From assembly GCF_039537985.1 (NCBI RefSeq), contig NZ_BAABBN010000017.1:124001-188000 (forward strand): a stretch of DNA of 64,000 bases. The letters are read 5' to 3'. The stretch comes from Litoribacillus peritrichatus. GTDB taxonomy: Bacteria > Pseudomonadota > Gammaproteobacteria > Pseudomonadales > Litoribrevibacteraceae. How positions within the stretch are numbered: the stretch's first letter is position 1; each line of letters begins with the position of its first letter. Below the pieces are notes generated by a model that saw only the letters and a list, made by a program, of their open reading frames with translations, did not search any database and was not told the DNA's origin. The position numbers and the translations under genes are program-made. Below, one piece after another: positions 38,568-48,705 of this stretch.

Positions 38568-39830
38568 CTATTTTGTAGCGGATATGCCAGCGCTTTCTTT
38601 TTCCACCCACCGGGTATGAACGCAAAGTAAAATATCTTGCGCCATTTGAGCTTTGGACATTAAAGGTAAGTCTTGACTGCCATTGGGCCAAAACACGGTG
38701 GCGGCGTTATCGTCGCTGTTGAAGCCAATCTGGGTGTTGGAAACGTCATTAGCAACGATCATGTCTAATTGTTTGCGGGTTAGCTTGGCATTCGCGTAGT
38801 TGGCTACGTCACGGGTCTCCGCCGCAAACCCTACGGTGAATGGTCGTTCTGGGTGTTGTGCAACGGTCGCGACGATGTCCGGATTTTTGACCAGTTTAAT
38901 GATCATCTGATCTTCACCGTCCACTTTTTTGATCTTGTGTTCGGCGATTTCCGAAGGACGATAGTCGGCGACGGCAGCGGAAGCAATAAAAATGTCGGTG
39001 GATGAAATCAACTGCAAGCTGGCTTCCAGCATTTGCTCGGCGCTTTTCACATTAATGCGCTCTACCCGCTCCGGAACGGGCAAATTGGTCGGGCCGGAAA
39101 TCAGCGTTACCTTGGCACCCTGATCAATGGCGGCCTGAGCAATGGCGTAACCCATCTTGCCTGAGCTGTGGTTGGAGATATAACGTACTGGATCAATCGC
39201 TTCCTGTGTGGGGCCGGCGGTGATTACTACGTGTTTGCCGGTGAGTTTGCCTTTCTGGAAATAGCTGGCACAGAGTTCGGTGATCTCTGAAGGCTCCAGC
39301 ATGCGTCCCGGGCCGATGTCGCCACAAGCCTGCTCTCCCTCGGCCGGGCCCATCCAGTGCAGGCGGCTTTCAGGGAAGAGTGCTTTTAATGTTTCGATGT
39401 TGTTTTGGGTGGCTGGGCTGGCCCACATTTGCTGGTTCATCGCGGGTGCTAAAGCGATGGGTGCTTTGGTTGCCAGGCATATGGTATTGAGCAGATCGTC
39501 GCCTTTGCCTTGGCTTAAATTAGAAAGAAAGTTGGCGGTGGCTGGCGCGATCACCAACAGATCAGCCCAGCGTGCCAGTTCGATGTGCCCCATTCCCGCT
39601 TCGGCTTCCGGATCAAGCAAACTGGTGTGCACCGGATTACCGGACAGGGCCTGTAGGGTCAGTGGTGTGACAAATTCCTGTGACGATTTGGTCATCACCA
39701 CGTGGACTTCTGCACCTGCTTTTTTGAAGAGGCGAACCAGTTCAGCGCATTTGTATGCGGCTATTCCGCCTGTGATGCCTAAAAGGATACGTTTGTTTTG
39801 CAAACGGGACAGAAGATTGTCTGAGGCCAT
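38568..39830 (-). CDS. coaBC: Bifunctional CoaBC (phosphopantothenoylcysteine decarboxylase/synthetase)
   Basis: Two steps of coenzyme A synthesis in one 420-aa protein. The N-terminal flavin decarboxylase domain starts ILLGITGGIAAYK and contains the PAMNQQMW loop. The C-terminal CTP-dependent synthetase starts near ITAGPTQEAIDPVRYISN and contains IKK and DMIVAND. Gap of about 110 bp to dut without a gene. It is divergent from radC. Confidence 0.96.
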   Translation of the reverse strand: MASDNLLSRLQNKRILLGITGGIAAYKCAELVRLFKKAGAEVHVVMTKSSQEFVTPLTLQALSGNPVHTSLLDPEAEAGMGHIELARWADLLVIAPATANFLSNLSQGKGDDLLNTICLATKAPIALAPAMNQQMWASPATQNNIETLKALFPESRLHWMGPAEGEQACGDIGPGRMLEPSEITELCASYFQKGKLTGKHVVITAGPTQEAIDPVRYISNHSSGKMGYAIAQAAIDQGAKVTLISGPTNLPVPERVERINVKSAEQMLEASLQLISSTDIFIASAAVADYRPSEIAEHKIKKVDGEDQMIIKLVKNPDIVATVAQHPERPFTVGFAAETRDVANYANAKLTRKQLDMIVANDVSNTQIGFNSDDNAATVFWPNGSQDLPLMSKAQMAQDILLCVHTRWVEKESAGISATK

Positions 39831-39979
39831 GTCATCGTAACTCTAATCAATGAAATAAAAATCAAGAATATACCATGGTTGTGAATAAATTCAGACCATG
39901 GGCTGATTATATAAAGTGGCTGGGTTTGTTAGTAAAGAAGGCTTAACTCAATTGCGCGGTATCAAACAGGTGGATGTGG

Positions 39980-40654
39980 ATGGCAATATCAGAGTGGCCC
40001 CTAGCGGAGCGACCCAGGGAAAAATTGATGCTCCAGGGGGCTGGGGCGTTATCAGACGCGGAGTTGTTGGCTATTTTTCTGCGCACCGGGGTCAAAGGTA
40101 AAAGTGCGTTGGACTTGTCCCGGGAGTTGATTGATGTGTTTGGCGATTTAAGGGCGATGATTCGGGCGCCCAAGCAACAGTTTTGTCAGGCCCATGGTTT
40201 GGGCGAAGCCAAATACGTGCAATTGCAGGCGGTGGTTGAAATGAGTAAACGGGTGTTGTCCATTGAGTTGCAACGTGGCGATGCCCTTAACAGCCCGGAG
40301 CAGACTCGGAATTTTCTGAGATATGAATTACGAGACGAACCCAGGGAGGTGTTTGCCTGTTTATTCTTGGACAATCAGAATCGGGTCATCAGTTTTGAAC
40401 GGTTATTTTGGGGAACGATCAATGCGGCCAGTGTTTATCCCAGAGAAGTCGTGCGCCGAAGCCTTGAGTTAGCATCATCGGCGGTGATTTTTGCTCATAA
40501 TCATCCAAGTGGCATTGCAGAGCCCAGTCAAGCGGACCAACAGATTACTCAGCATTTAATAAAAGCGTTGGAATTGGTTGATATTCGGGTGCTGGATCAT
40601 ATCGTGGTGGGCGACCCTGACGTTGTGTCTTTTGCCGAGCGAGGTTTAATTTAA
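39980..40654 (+). CDS. radC: RadC/JAB domain protein
   Basis: About 224 aa. The N-terminal half has the helix-hairpin-helix-like region ([11 protein letters not shown], then AHGLGEAKY), and the C-terminal half has the JAMM metal motif HNHPSG followed by a Ser and downstream Asp (ADQQITQ). Despite its name it is not proven to act in DNA repair. ATG 39980 gives the familiar [15 protein letters not shown] start; ATG 39974 is two codons longer. Divergent from coaBC and upstream of rpmB. Confidence 0.92.
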   Translation: MAISEWPLAERPREKLMLQGAGALSDAELLAIFLRTGVKGKSALDLSRELIDVFGDLRAMIRAPKQQFCQAHGLGEAKYVQLQAVVEMSKRVLSIELQRGDALNSPEQTRNFLRYELRDEPREVFACLFLDNQNRVISFERLFWGTINAASVYPREVVRRSLELASSAVIFAHNHPSGIAEPSQADQQITQHLIKALELVDIRVLDHIVVGDPDVVSFAERGLI

Positions 40655-40717
40655 GCCCCAAAACAGCGACCGTTTGTATATAATTAAGCGAATAGTGCCG
40701 TTTTTATTGAATAAAAC

Positions 40718-40746
40718 TTGCTATTGGGTAGGTGCTCTGGTATAAA
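40718..40746 (+). promoter_or_regulatory. Promoter of rpmB-rpmG
   Basis: A -35 TTGCTA (40718-40723), 17-bp spacer and -10 TATAAA (40741-40746) lie in the 224-bp gap before rpmB. The leader of over 100 bases after it could carry further control, but I see no known ribosomal-protein element. Confidence 0.6.
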
Positions 40747-40878
40747 TTCCCGCTCGATTTAAGACGGTGCCAAAAACGTTACTTAAGAGCGCATATTTAA
40801 GCATGCATTCTTTTCGATAGTTAGGCATCACAGTTAACAGAATTTAAGACGACGAAATTATTCGTTGGAGGCGAGACG

Positions 40879-41115
40879 ATGTCTAGGGTTTGTCAAGTAA
40901 CTGGTAAGCGTCCAGTAACTGGTAATAACGTTTCACACGCAAAGAATAAAACCAAGCGCCGTTTCTTACCAAACCTGCAAACACATCGTTTCTGGGTTGA
41001 AGGCGAGAAGCGCTTTGTTAAGCTTCGTGTATCTACTAAAGGTATGCGTATCATTGATAAGAAGGGCATTGATGCAGTCATCGCTGACCTTCGTTCTCGT
41101 GGCGAAAAAATTTAA
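40879..41115 (+). CDS. rpmB: 50S ribosomal protein L28
   Basis: Ribosomal large-subunit protein of 78 aa. The N terminus [20 protein letters not shown] and the middle [15 protein letters not shown] are typical. It is preceded by a GGAGG site and followed within 13 bp by rpmG, the usual pair. Confidence 0.98.
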   Translation: MSRVCQVTGKRPVTGNNVSHAKNKTKRRFLPNLQTHRFWVEGEKRFVKLRVSTKGMRIIDKKGIDAVIADLRSRGEKI

Positions 41116-41127
41116 GGAGCCTGAACC

Positions 41128-41283
41128 ATGCGTGATAAAATCAAGCTAGTTTCATCTGCTGGTACTGGTCACTTCTACACTACGGACAAGAACAAGCGTA
41201 ACACTCCAGATAAGTTGGAGTTTAAAAAGTACGATCCTGTTGTTCGTAAGCACGTGATCTATAAAGAATCTAAAATCAAATAA
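41128..41283 (+). CDS. rpmG: 50S ribosomal protein L33
   Basis: A 51-aa protein beginning [19 protein letters not shown] and ending [11 protein letters not shown], the standard L33 pattern without the CxxC zinc pairs (the zinc-independent form). The ribosome binding site AAGGAG lies directly after the rpmB stop, so the two are an operon. A strong terminator follows. Confidence 0.98.
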   Translation: MRDKIKLVSSAGTGHFYTTDKNKRNTPDKLEFKKYDPVVRKHVIYKESKIK

Positions 41284-41299
41284 GATTTTATGTTCTTAG

Positions 41300-41325
41300 A
41301 AAACCCGGCTTCGGCCGGGTTTTTT
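41300..41325 (+). terminator. Terminator after rpmG
   Basis: AAAACCCGGC/GCCGGGTTTT stem with a short loop and T run. Confidence 0.92.
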
Positions 41326-41384
41326 CGTTTCTGAAGAAAAATAATCTAAGCTCATTGCACTGATAATGACTTTCTGGAGGGATT

Positions 41385-41975
41385 GTGGATTTTTTGAATG
41401 CGTCGCTGATGTTGTTCCTGATTATGGACCCTCTGGGTAACCTGCCGGTGTTCATGTCGATATTAAAATCGGTGCCGGAAGAGCGCAGAATGGCGGTGCT
41501 TCGTCGTGAGTTGCTGATCGCTCTGGCGATCATGATGCTGTTTTTGTTTGCCGGTCAGTCGATTCTGAATGCGCTGAATCTGAAACAGGAAGCGGTGAGT
41601 ATTTCCGGCGGCATCATTTTGTTCATCATTGCGATACGGATGATTTTTCCCGGCCGTGGCGGTGTTATGGGCGCTCAGCCGGAAGGTGAACCTTTCATTG
41701 TTCCGTTGGCAACGCCGATGATTGCCGGTCCGTCCATTCTGGCCATGCTGATCTTGCTGGTCAATCAGTCTCCGGACCGTCAAATGGAGTGGGCCCTGGC
41801 GCTCTTTATGGCCTGGTTGATCAGTTCCTGTATTTTGTTGGCGTCGAAGCCCTTGTTTAAACTGTTAAAACAGCGCGGTTTGATTGCTATCGAACGGCTG
41901 ATGGGGATGATTCTGGTGATGATGGCCGTTCAGATGTTTTTGGACGGTATCGTTCATTACGTTCAGGCGCAGTAA
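41385..41975 (+). CDS. MarC/YhgN family membrane protein
   Basis: Inner-membrane protein of 196 aa with about six hydrophobic segments. The MDPLGNLPVF and ATPMIAGPS motifs are characteristic of MarC/YhgN. Start is GTG at 41385 after a GGAGGG site. The transport or other role of this family is unproven despite its historical link to multiple antibiotic resistance. Convergent with the TRIC-like gene. Confidence 0.88.
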   Translation: MDFLNASLMLFLIMDPLGNLPVFMSILKSVPEERRMAVLRRELLIALAIMMLFLFAGQSILNALNLKQEAVSISGGIILFIIAIRMIFPGRGGVMGAQPEGEPFIVPLATPMIAGPSILAMLILLVNQSPDRQMEWALALFMAWLISSCILLASKPLFKLLKQRGLIAIERLMGMILVMMAVQMFLDGIVHYVQAQ

Positions 41976-41999
41976 CGCGCCTGGATCAGCGGTAAGGTT

Positions 42000-42611
42000 T
42001 TAGTTCTTTAAGGCAAAGGTCGGTAAGCTCAGATGCCAGCGAATGGCAATGACCCGAAAGAGAAAGGTGATGGCCATGGTGGCCGGGATGACGACCTCAT
42101 GCGAAAACCAATGGCTGAGCAAAAAATACCCCAGGCCGCCGGAAATGGCTGTGATGGCGTAAAGGTCTTCACGTAAGATCAAAGGAATGTCATTGGTCAG
42201 CACGTCTCGGATCATCCCGCCGACCGTTCCCGTCATTACCCCCATCATAATGCAAATCGTCGGACTGGCGCCGGTGCCTTGCGCAACCTGTATGCCGATG
42301 AGATTGAATGTGGCCAGCCCCAGTGCATCCATGTACAACAGCCACTGTCGTTTTCGTTGGATGTGATTGGCAAACACCACGGTCATTGAACTTAACGCCA
42401 GGACAATAAAGATATAAACGGTATCTTTTACCCAAAAGACGGGCGTATTGCCCAGCACAAGATCCCTGAAGGTGCCACCACCGACCGCAGTGACAAAAGC
42501 CAGTACAATCACGCCGAACAGGTCAATGCCTTTACCACGGGCCGCTAACGAGCCAGAAATGGCGAGTACAGCAACACCAAATAAGTCCAGCGCGTAGATA
42601 ATTTCATTCAT
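42000..42611 (-). CDS. TRIC-type (UPF0126/YicG) membrane protein
   Basis: Membrane protein of 203 aa with seven hydrophobic segments and two related repeats, each with a G-GG-xRD motif (GGGTFRDLVLGNTPVFW and GGMIRDVLTNDIPLIL). This is the bacterial trimeric intracellular cation channel family, potassium-permeable in studied cases. It is 6 bp after the hydantoinase-like gene in the same direction. Confidence 0.85.
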   Translation of the reverse strand: MNEIIYALDLFGVAVLAISGSLAARGKGIDLFGVIVLAFVTAVGGGTFRDLVLGNTPVFWVKDTVYIFIVLALSSMTVVFANHIQRKRQWLLYMDALGLATFNLIGIQVAQGTGASPTICIMMGVMTGTVGGMIRDVLTNDIPLILREDLYAITAISGGLGYFLLSHWFSHEVVIPATMAITFLFRVIAIRWHLSLPTFALKN

Positions 42612-42617
42612 AAAGGT

Positions 42618-44603
42618 TTATACCTTATCCAGCAATAAGTGACCATGCTGACTCACTTTGGCCTGCCATCCGGGTTTGATCAAGGTGGTGGAAACCTGCT
42701 CGCTGATCAGTGCCGGGCCTGTAATGATGGTTCCGGCGTTTAGCGCTTCACGTTGATAACACGGGGTTTGGTTCGAGATTTCAAACAGCGCAGCATGGTT
42801 TTCCGGGATGGCTTGATTGCAACCTGAAGCGATTTCCGGCATCGAAATTGTGTGTGTATAAGCAAACACCCGAACCCGTATCGTCACCAGTTCAATATTC
42901 AGATCCATTTGGTGGCCAAAACGTGCTTTATGCGCTTCATGAAAGCGGTCGAATAATGTACCCATCGGTTCGATGGCTAAGTCCTCAATGGCTAAGTTGA
43001 TGGAAAATGACTGGCCCTGATATCGGAGGTCGGCGGAAAACTGGCTGTTCAGAGCGTCTGCTTTGGCCCCTTCGTTGATCAGCTGTTGACTGCCTTCTTG
43101 TTTCAGCTCGGAGATAATGTCCTGAATGGTTTGTTCATTGAACTGGTTGGAACGTTGATTGATGGTTTTAGAGAGTTGCCGTTCGTGCGGGGCGACTAAC
43201 ATGCCATAGGCGGACAGAACTCCGCCCAGCCGAGGGACCAGGGCACGAGTGATGTTCAGTGACTCAGCGAGGTCGCAGACGTGTAGGCCGCCAGCGCCGC
43301 CAAAGCAAGCCAGCCGATAGCCCCTTGGGTCTTCTCCGCGTTTGACCGAAATGGTGCGTAAGGCACGAGTCATGTGTTCATTGGCGATGGTGATGATACC
43401 GAGCGCGGTTTGTTCGATGTTTAACGCCAATGATTCCGCCAATGGCTGAATCGCTTGTCTGGCTTTTTTCAAATCCAGCGTCATTTGTTTGCCTAAAAAC
43501 GCTTCAGGGCGTAATCGGCCTAATACGGTGTTGGCATCTGTCACGGTGGCTTTCTGCCCGCCCCGGCCGTAACAGGCAGGGCCAGGAAATGCTCCGGCGG
43601 ATTCAGGCCCGACCTGCAACAGCCCGCCTTGATCGATGAAGGCTATGGAGCCACCGCCAGCGCCAATGGTGTGCATGTCGACCATGGGCACGGCCACCGG
43701 ATAGTCGCCGATGCGGCCGTCGTTGGTCAGCCGGATTTCACCGTCAATCAAGGCAACATCGGTGGAGGTTCCGCCCATATCAAAGGTTAACAGGCGTTCT
43801 TCATTAATGTCATGCGTAATGGAGCGGATGGCGGCCAAGCCTCCGGCCGGGCCGGAGAGCAATAAATTGACCGCCCGGTTGGCTGCCTGATGGGTATCAA
43901 TGGTGCCACCGGAGGATTGCATGATGGAGAGCGGCGCCGGGTGGACATTGTCACTCAGGCGTTTCAGGTAATTGGAAACCAAAGGCCCTAACCAGGCGTT
44001 TAGCCATGTGGCCATACCACGCTCGTATTCGCGGTATTCAGGCAGTACATAGGATGACCGGCTGATGTAGATGGTATCGGGGAGCGCTTGTTCAATGGCA
44101 CGTTCAAAGCGGTCGTCTATGTATGAAAACAGCAGGTTGATGGCCACTGAATCCGGATTTAATTGCTTCACCTCTGAGACGAGTTGTTCGAGGTCGGCCT
44201 GCGTCAGGGCTTCATGCTCTTCTCCGTTGGCATCCAGTCTTCCGCCGGTTTCCAGGCACAGAGCGCCGGGAACCGGAGGCTGTTGTACCCTGGGTGTCAG
44301 GTTGTAGAGCTCTTTTCGTGTCTGGCGGCCAATGGTTAAGGTGTCTTTGAAGCCCCGGTTGGTGATATAGGCTGTTTTCACTCCCTTCCCTTCTAAGGCT
44401 GCATTGGTTGCAACGGTACTGCCGTGAACAATGACAATGTCTCCGGACTCCACCAATGCGGTCAGTTGCAATTCGGCGATGCCTTGTAAAATGGCTTTTT
44501 CCGGGGCGTCCGGGGTTGAGAGTACTTTGTGGACTTTTATTTGCTGGCCATCGAATAACACGAAGTCTGTGAATGTACCGCCAGTATCAACACCAAGAAA
44601 CAT
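42618..44603 (-). CDS. Hydantoinase/oxoprolinase family protein (HyuA-like)
   Basis: A 661-aa member of the N-methylhydantoinase A/5-oxoprolinase family. The N-terminal ATP-grasp-like actin fold opens with GVDTGGTFTDFVLFDG and has the second phosphate motif FDMGGTSTDVALIDG and IGAGGGSIAF. These enzymes use ATP to open cyclic imides and normally pair with a HyuB subunit, but no hyuB is in the window. The substrate is therefore unresolved. Confidence 0.85.
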   Translation of the reverse strand: MFLGVDTGGTFTDFVLFDGQQIKVHKVLSTPDAPEKAILQGIAELQLTALVESGDIVIVHGSTVATNAALEGKGVKTAYITNRGFKDTLTIGRQTRKELYNLTPRVQQPPVPGALCLETGGRLDANGEEHEALTQADLEQLVSEVKQLNPDSVAINLLFSYIDDRFERAIEQALPDTIYISRSSYVLPEYREYERGMATWLNAWLGPLVSNYLKRLSDNVHPAPLSIMQSSGGTIDTHQAANRAVNLLLSGPAGGLAAIRSITHDINEERLLTFDMGGTSTDVALIDGEIRLTNDGRIGDYPVAVPMVDMHTIGAGGGSIAFIDQGGLLQVGPESAGAFPGPACYGRGGQKATVTDANTVLGRLRPEAFLGKQMTLDLKKARQAIQPLAESLALNIEQTALGIITIANEHMTRALRTISVKRGEDPRGYRLACFGGAGGLHVCDLAESLNITRALVPRLGGVLSAYGMLVAPHERQLSKTINQRSNQFNEQTIQDIISELKQEGSQQLINEGAKADALNSQFSADLRYQGQSFSINLAIEDLAIEPMGTLFDRFHEAHKARFGHQMDLNIELVTIRVRVFAYTHTISMPEIASGCNQAIPENHAALFEISNQTPCYQREALNAGTIITGPALISEQVSTTLIKPGWQAKVSQHGHLLLDKV

Positions 44604-44730
44604 GGAATAACCTTTTTAACGACAGAAATGGGAACGGTCTTACGATCAGGTGTTTGAATTCTACGGTGCTTGGCCGGTGACAAACAAGCGTTAAAGACGC
44701 AGCTTGAAGTGCGGTGCTAATAACCGAAAG

Positions 44731-45708
44731 CTAAGCGCAATATCGAGAAGAAGACTTTATGTGGCTGGCAGCGGTTTTCTTGCGGTTGTCTTTTTCCAGG
44801 CCATAGCGATGAGCGTTCTGTTGCGATGGTTGGCCGGTATTTTTGATCGGTTGACCAGAAAGACTCTCCAGCAAGACATTCGCCTGGGCATCCACCATGC
44901 AGACAAAGTGATCCAGTGACTCGCCAAGAAGACCATGCAGTGCCGCCTTTTTCACCGGAACGGTTTTTTCTAATGACGGCAAGCTCAGGTCGTTTTTATC
45001 ATGAATGCGGTGAATCAGAGTGGCAAACTGAAAAACATCTATCAGGTTAAAAGGGCCTGGTGTCAGTTCTTCGAACTGCTCGCGTGAGCGAATGCACTCC
45101 ACGATTTGCTCGTCCAGTTGCCAATGTTTGGCGAGCACAACAGCAATGTTGGACGCAATTTGGGCCGGTATGGTTTCGATGTCTTCAGCGGTTGGCATCG
45201 TCAGGTTGTGGTTTTGAAGATACGATAACAGCATTAATGTGCCAACGTGGTACATGGAGCCAGCCAATAGTGCTTGGTCTGCATCGACCCGAACCCCGAA
45301 CTCCGATATTTTTCGGGCAATGGCAGAGCTTAATGCGCCGATTCTCAGGTTATTTTTCCACAAGCTTCGAATGGAATGGCGTGAAGGCAAGCTTCTTTTT
45401 ACTAAGGTGCTTTCCAGCGAATGGGTCAATACGATGGAGGTGATCGAATTGGCGCCTAATTTAACCACCGCTGAGTTGAGGTCACTTGACGCTCTGGTGC
45501 CGTAAAATACACTGGCATTGGCTGCGCGCATGATGATGGCTGCGATTTCAGGGTTGGCGTGCAGCGGTGGCAGTAATTCTTTAATTCGGAAATTTGGATT
45601 TGCTAACGTGTGCCTTAATTTCATGGTGTTATCCGGGAGGTTAGGCAGTTTGATCTTACCTGTCAGTATGTCCTGATAAACCTTGAATTGAATTCCTGAG
45701 CGCCACAT
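44731..45708 (-). CDS. HDOD domain protein
   Basis: Protein of 325 aa with the HDOD region (LPNLPDNTMKLRHTLANPNF, then AAIIMRAANASVFYG, then an HVGTLMLLSY segment in the position of the degenerate HD). HDOD proteins are non-catalytic relatives of HD phosphohydrolases with regulatory roles. It is the second of two tandem paralogues; the N terminus MWRSGIQFKVYQDILTG matches the neighbour. No partner domain such as GGDEF or EAL is attached. Confidence 0.8.
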   Translation of the reverse strand: MWRSGIQFKVYQDILTGKIKLPNLPDNTMKLRHTLANPNFRIKELLPPLHANPEIAAIIMRAANASVFYGTRASSDLNSAVVKLGANSITSIVLTHSLESTLVKRSLPSRHSIRSLWKNNLRIGALSSAIARKISEFGVRVDADQALLAGSMYHVGTLMLLSYLQNHNLTMPTAEDIETIPAQIASNIAVVLAKHWQLDEQIVECIRSREQFEELTPGPFNLIDVFQFATLIHRIHDKNDLSLPSLEKTVPVKKAALHGLLGESLDHFVCMVDAQANVLLESLSGQPIKNTGQPSQQNAHRYGLEKDNRKKTAASHIKSSSRYCA

Positions 45709-45834
45709 CTGTTTGTCCCTGTCTTTATTGTTATTATGGATGTCTCAACATAATGTCTTAGGAAAGTATCGGCATATTAAAGCAATAATTTAAAAACAAA
45801 AAGGGATTTGTTGATCTTGATCTCAGTATCGTAA

Positions 45835-46779
45835 TTAACCCAGCTTTTGGTAGGGAAGGTAGGTAGTCCGGTAGTGGTGAGGGTTGTGATTGGGGAATTT
45901 GGTGATCAGAGGGGTGAGCCCCTGAAAGATCAGTAAGGAATGGCCTTTGATCATCTGCGAGAAGTGATCGGCCTCCTCTTGTATCAGCCGGTTTTTTACC
46001 GCTTTTATGAACGGAAAACTGTTTTTGAGTTCTACTTCTTTTGAGCCGTCTGATGAGGTATTCCGATGCACAATGATGGCCATGTGGAGCACATCAATGA
46101 TGGAAAAGGCATCGAAGTTAACCTCGTGATATTGATTTCTTCTTAACGCGCATTCGTGAATCACCGGGCTTAACTGCCACTGAATGGCGGCCAGCGAAGA
46201 CACATTGGCCACAATATTGCCGGGAATATTAAGAATGTGATCCCGATTGGGTATGCTTAACCCTTTGTTTCGATAGGTATTCAGGAGCATTATGGTGCCC
46301 ACTTGATACACTAGCCCGGCTAATAAACCGTGTTTGATTGGCGTGTGGTTATGTCGGGCCAAACGGGCGCAAATAGCGGCACAAATGGATGAGACATGCA
46401 GTGTTTCTTCCCAAAGATCCCGAATGATGTGGTTGGCGGGTAAGTTGTCGGGGATGATTAAATCCCTGATGGCGAATAGTGTGATTAAGTCGGACAGCTC
46501 CTGGCAGTCAAGACGAGCAACTGCCGGCTCTAATTGAGAAACAGAGGGTGTACCATAATATCGGCCTTGATTGGCGCCGTTGATGATTAATCTGGACAGA
46601 TCGGAATTGGCCGACAACGCAATGAGCAGTTGCTGATTGAGGATCGGCAGAGACCGGTCGTAGGGTTGCGTTTCGGTTCGGTTTTTTAGATTCACATAGT
46701 GTTTGCCAAGATTAGGCAGCGTGATCGCTCCGTCCAATAACTCTTTATAGACCTGATAATGGCTGCCTTGGCTCCACAT
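45835..46779 (-). CDS. HDOD domain protein, tandem paralogue
   Basis: About 314 aa from the ATG at 46779 (MWSQGSHYQVYKELLDG), chosen by alignment with its neighbour and an AAGGA site; an in-frame ATG at 46851 would add 24 residues. It has the same layout as the downstream HDOD protein (LIINGANQGRYYG, then QVGTIMLLNTY) but is clearly diverged. The 126-bp gap between them is AT-rich and holds no gene. Function unknown; likely signalling. Confidence 0.8.
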   Translation of the reverse strand: MWSQGSHYQVYKELLDGAITLPNLGKHYVNLKNRTETQPYDRSLPILNQQLLIALSANSDLSRLIINGANQGRYYGTPSVSQLEPAVARLDCQELSDLITLFAIRDLIIPDNLPANHIIRDLWEETLHVSSICAAICARLARHNHTPIKHGLLAGLVYQVGTIMLLNTYRNKGLSIPNRDHILNIPGNIVANVSSLAAIQWQLSPVIHECALRRNQYHEVNFDAFSIIDVLHMAIIVHRNTSSDGSKEVELKNSFPFIKAVKNRLIQEEADHFSQMIKGHSLLIFQGLTPLITKFPNHNPHHYRTTYLPYQKLG

Positions 46780-47046
46780 AGTTAACCGAATCCTTGTTTG
46801 CTTGAGGACATGACCCATCCTGGTCACATCTGCCAAGGTGACAACAAACACCTTGCTTTGCTTTTGTTGAGTGCTTAGTAATTGATAAATTACTTATTTA
46901 TATATTTTCAGAAAGAGTCTAATTCTATGGCTTCTTATATACTGTGGGTATGTTTGGTGTTCGAATGTGAGATTTAATCCATATTCTGGCGTTAATAAGA
47001 TCCGATTTTGATTTAAATTAATACATAATTATTACAAGGTCAGGCA

Positions 47047-47781
47047 ATGAACAGGTTCGGTTTGGAAGGTAAGTGGTCAGAGCTTTTGAAAAGCGAGTTT
47101 GAAATGCCTTACATGAAACAGCTGGATAGCTATCTGGAGTCACAAAAGAAACAAGGCGTGGCCATTTATCCGCCGGAGCAAGATCGCTTTAATGCATTTC
47201 GGTACACCCCTTTTGAACGTGTTAAGGTTGTGATTCTGGGCCAAGATCCCTATCACGGGCCAGGTCAGGCGCACGGTTTGAGCTTTTCGGTAAAAGACGA
47301 TATTAAGATTCCCCCTTCGTTAAGAAATATCTATAAAGAGCTGGAACAAGATTTAGGCATTCCACCTGCCGCCCATGGCAACTTAACGGCATGGGCTGAG
47401 CAGGGGGTGTTGTTACTGAATAATGTGCTGACAGTGGCGGCCGGGTCGGCCGGATCGCATCAGAACCAAGGCTGGGAGCTGTTTACCGATAAGGTGGTTG
47501 ATCTGTTGAACACACAGGCGTCGGGGTTGGTGTTTTTGTTGTGGGGCAGTCACGCTCAGAAAAAAGGCAATAAGATTGACCGAACGCGGCATCTGGTGCT
47601 TGAGAGTTCACATCCCTCGCCTTTATCTGCCTATCGAGGTTTTTTAGGGAGCGGTCAGTTTTCCGAAATTAACCGATATTTAAGTGATCAGGGGAAGTGC
47701 CCGATTGAATGGGCGTTACCGGTCGCTGATGAACTTAAAGCGCCTGGCGCTTCTTTTGAACAATTGGATTTGATTCGTTAG
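47047..47781 (+). CDS. ung: Uracil-DNA glycosylase
   Basis: Removes uracil from DNA in base-excision repair. At 244 aa it has the catalytic motif [18 protein letters not shown] at about 67-84 and the minor-groove loop [18 protein letters not shown] near the C terminus. It starts 20 bp upstream of mutM and the two probably share a transcript. Confidence 0.96.
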   Translation: MNRFGLEGKWSELLKSEFEMPYMKQLDSYLESQKKQGVAIYPPEQDRFNAFRYTPFERVKVVILGQDPYHGPGQAHGLSFSVKDDIKIPPSLRNIYKELEQDLGIPPAAHGNLTAWAEQGVLLLNNVLTVAAGSAGSHQNQGWELFTDKVVDLLNTQASGLVFLLWGSHAQKKGNKIDRTRHLVLESSHPSPLSAYRGFLGSGQFSEINRYLSDQGKCPIEWALPVADELKAPGASFEQLDLIR

Positions 47782-47800
47782 TAATAAAAAGGGTCTGAAT

Positions 47801-48628
47801 TTGCCTGAATTACCTGAAGTAGAAACCACCCGAAGAGGCATTGAACCTCATATTGTTAATAAGGCTGTGACCGGACTGGATGTTCGGCAAAGCAAATTAC
47901 GTTGGCCTGTGCCCGACGATCTGGAGTTTAACTTGGTGGGCCGCACTTTGCTTGCGGTGAAGCGTCGAGCCAAATACTTGCTGCTTGAATTTGAACATGG
48001 CCATTTGCTGATACATCTGGGGATGTCGGGTAGCCTGAGAGTGGTGGATGGTCACGCTACGGTCGGCAAGCATGATCATGTGGACATTCGGTTTCAGAGC
48101 GACTCCGGCGCTGAGGTCATCATCCGATATAACGATCCGAGGAGGTTTGGGGCGATACTTTGGATTGATGACATTGCCAATTCTTCTCACCTCAATCATT
48201 TGGGTCCGGAACCTTTGTCTGAGGCATTTTCAGGTGGATTATTGCATCGTAAGGCTCAACGCCGTTCTGTGGCGGTGAAACAGTTCATTATGGATAACAA
48301 AGTGGTGGTGGGCGTCGGTAATATTTACGCCAATGAGGCGTTATTTCTGTCTGGTATTCACCCGACAGTGAGTGTGGCTAAGTTAGGTAAGGTCCGTTTT
48401 AATCGTTTGGCCGAAAACATCAAACGGGTGCTTGCCAAAGCGATTGAACAAGGCGGGACAACTCTGAAGGATTTCGTGGGTGGTGATGGGAAGCCTGGGT
48501 ACTTTCAGCAACAGCTGATGGTCTATGGACGAGCCAATCAGGCATGCTATCAGTGCGGAAGTTGTCTCAAAGAACTCAAAATGCAGGGCAGAACTACGGT
48601 CTACTGCTCAAAATGCCAAAAAAACTGA
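47801..48628 (+). CDS. mutM: Formamidopyrimidine-DNA glycosylase
   Basis: Excises 8-oxoguanine and formamidopyrimidines. The start is a TTG at 47801, needed to give the catalytic N terminus PELPEVE (Pro after Met removal). The helix-two-turn-helix region VGVGNIYANEALFL and the C-terminal zinc finger (CYQCGSCLKE, then CSKCQ) are intact in 275 aa. The TTG start implies low expression. Located with ung, so two base-excision glycosylases are together. Confidence 0.96.
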   Translation: MPELPEVETTRRGIEPHIVNKAVTGLDVRQSKLRWPVPDDLEFNLVGRTLLAVKRRAKYLLLEFEHGHLLIHLGMSGSLRVVDGHATVGKHDHVDIRFQSDSGAEVIIRYNDPRRFGAILWIDDIANSSHLNHLGPEPLSEAFSGGLLHRKAQRRSVAVKQFIMDNKVVVGVGNIYANEALFLSGIHPTVSVAKLGKVRFNRLAENIKRVLAKAIEQGGTTLKDFVGGDGKPGYFQQQLMVYGRANQACYQCGSCLKELKMQGRTTVYCSKCQKN

Positions 48629-48705
48629 CATTTTACTTAAAACCAGCCTATTATTGGTTCAATATAAAAGTAGATTTTGTTACTGCACGATGAAGGGAAA
48701 GTACC

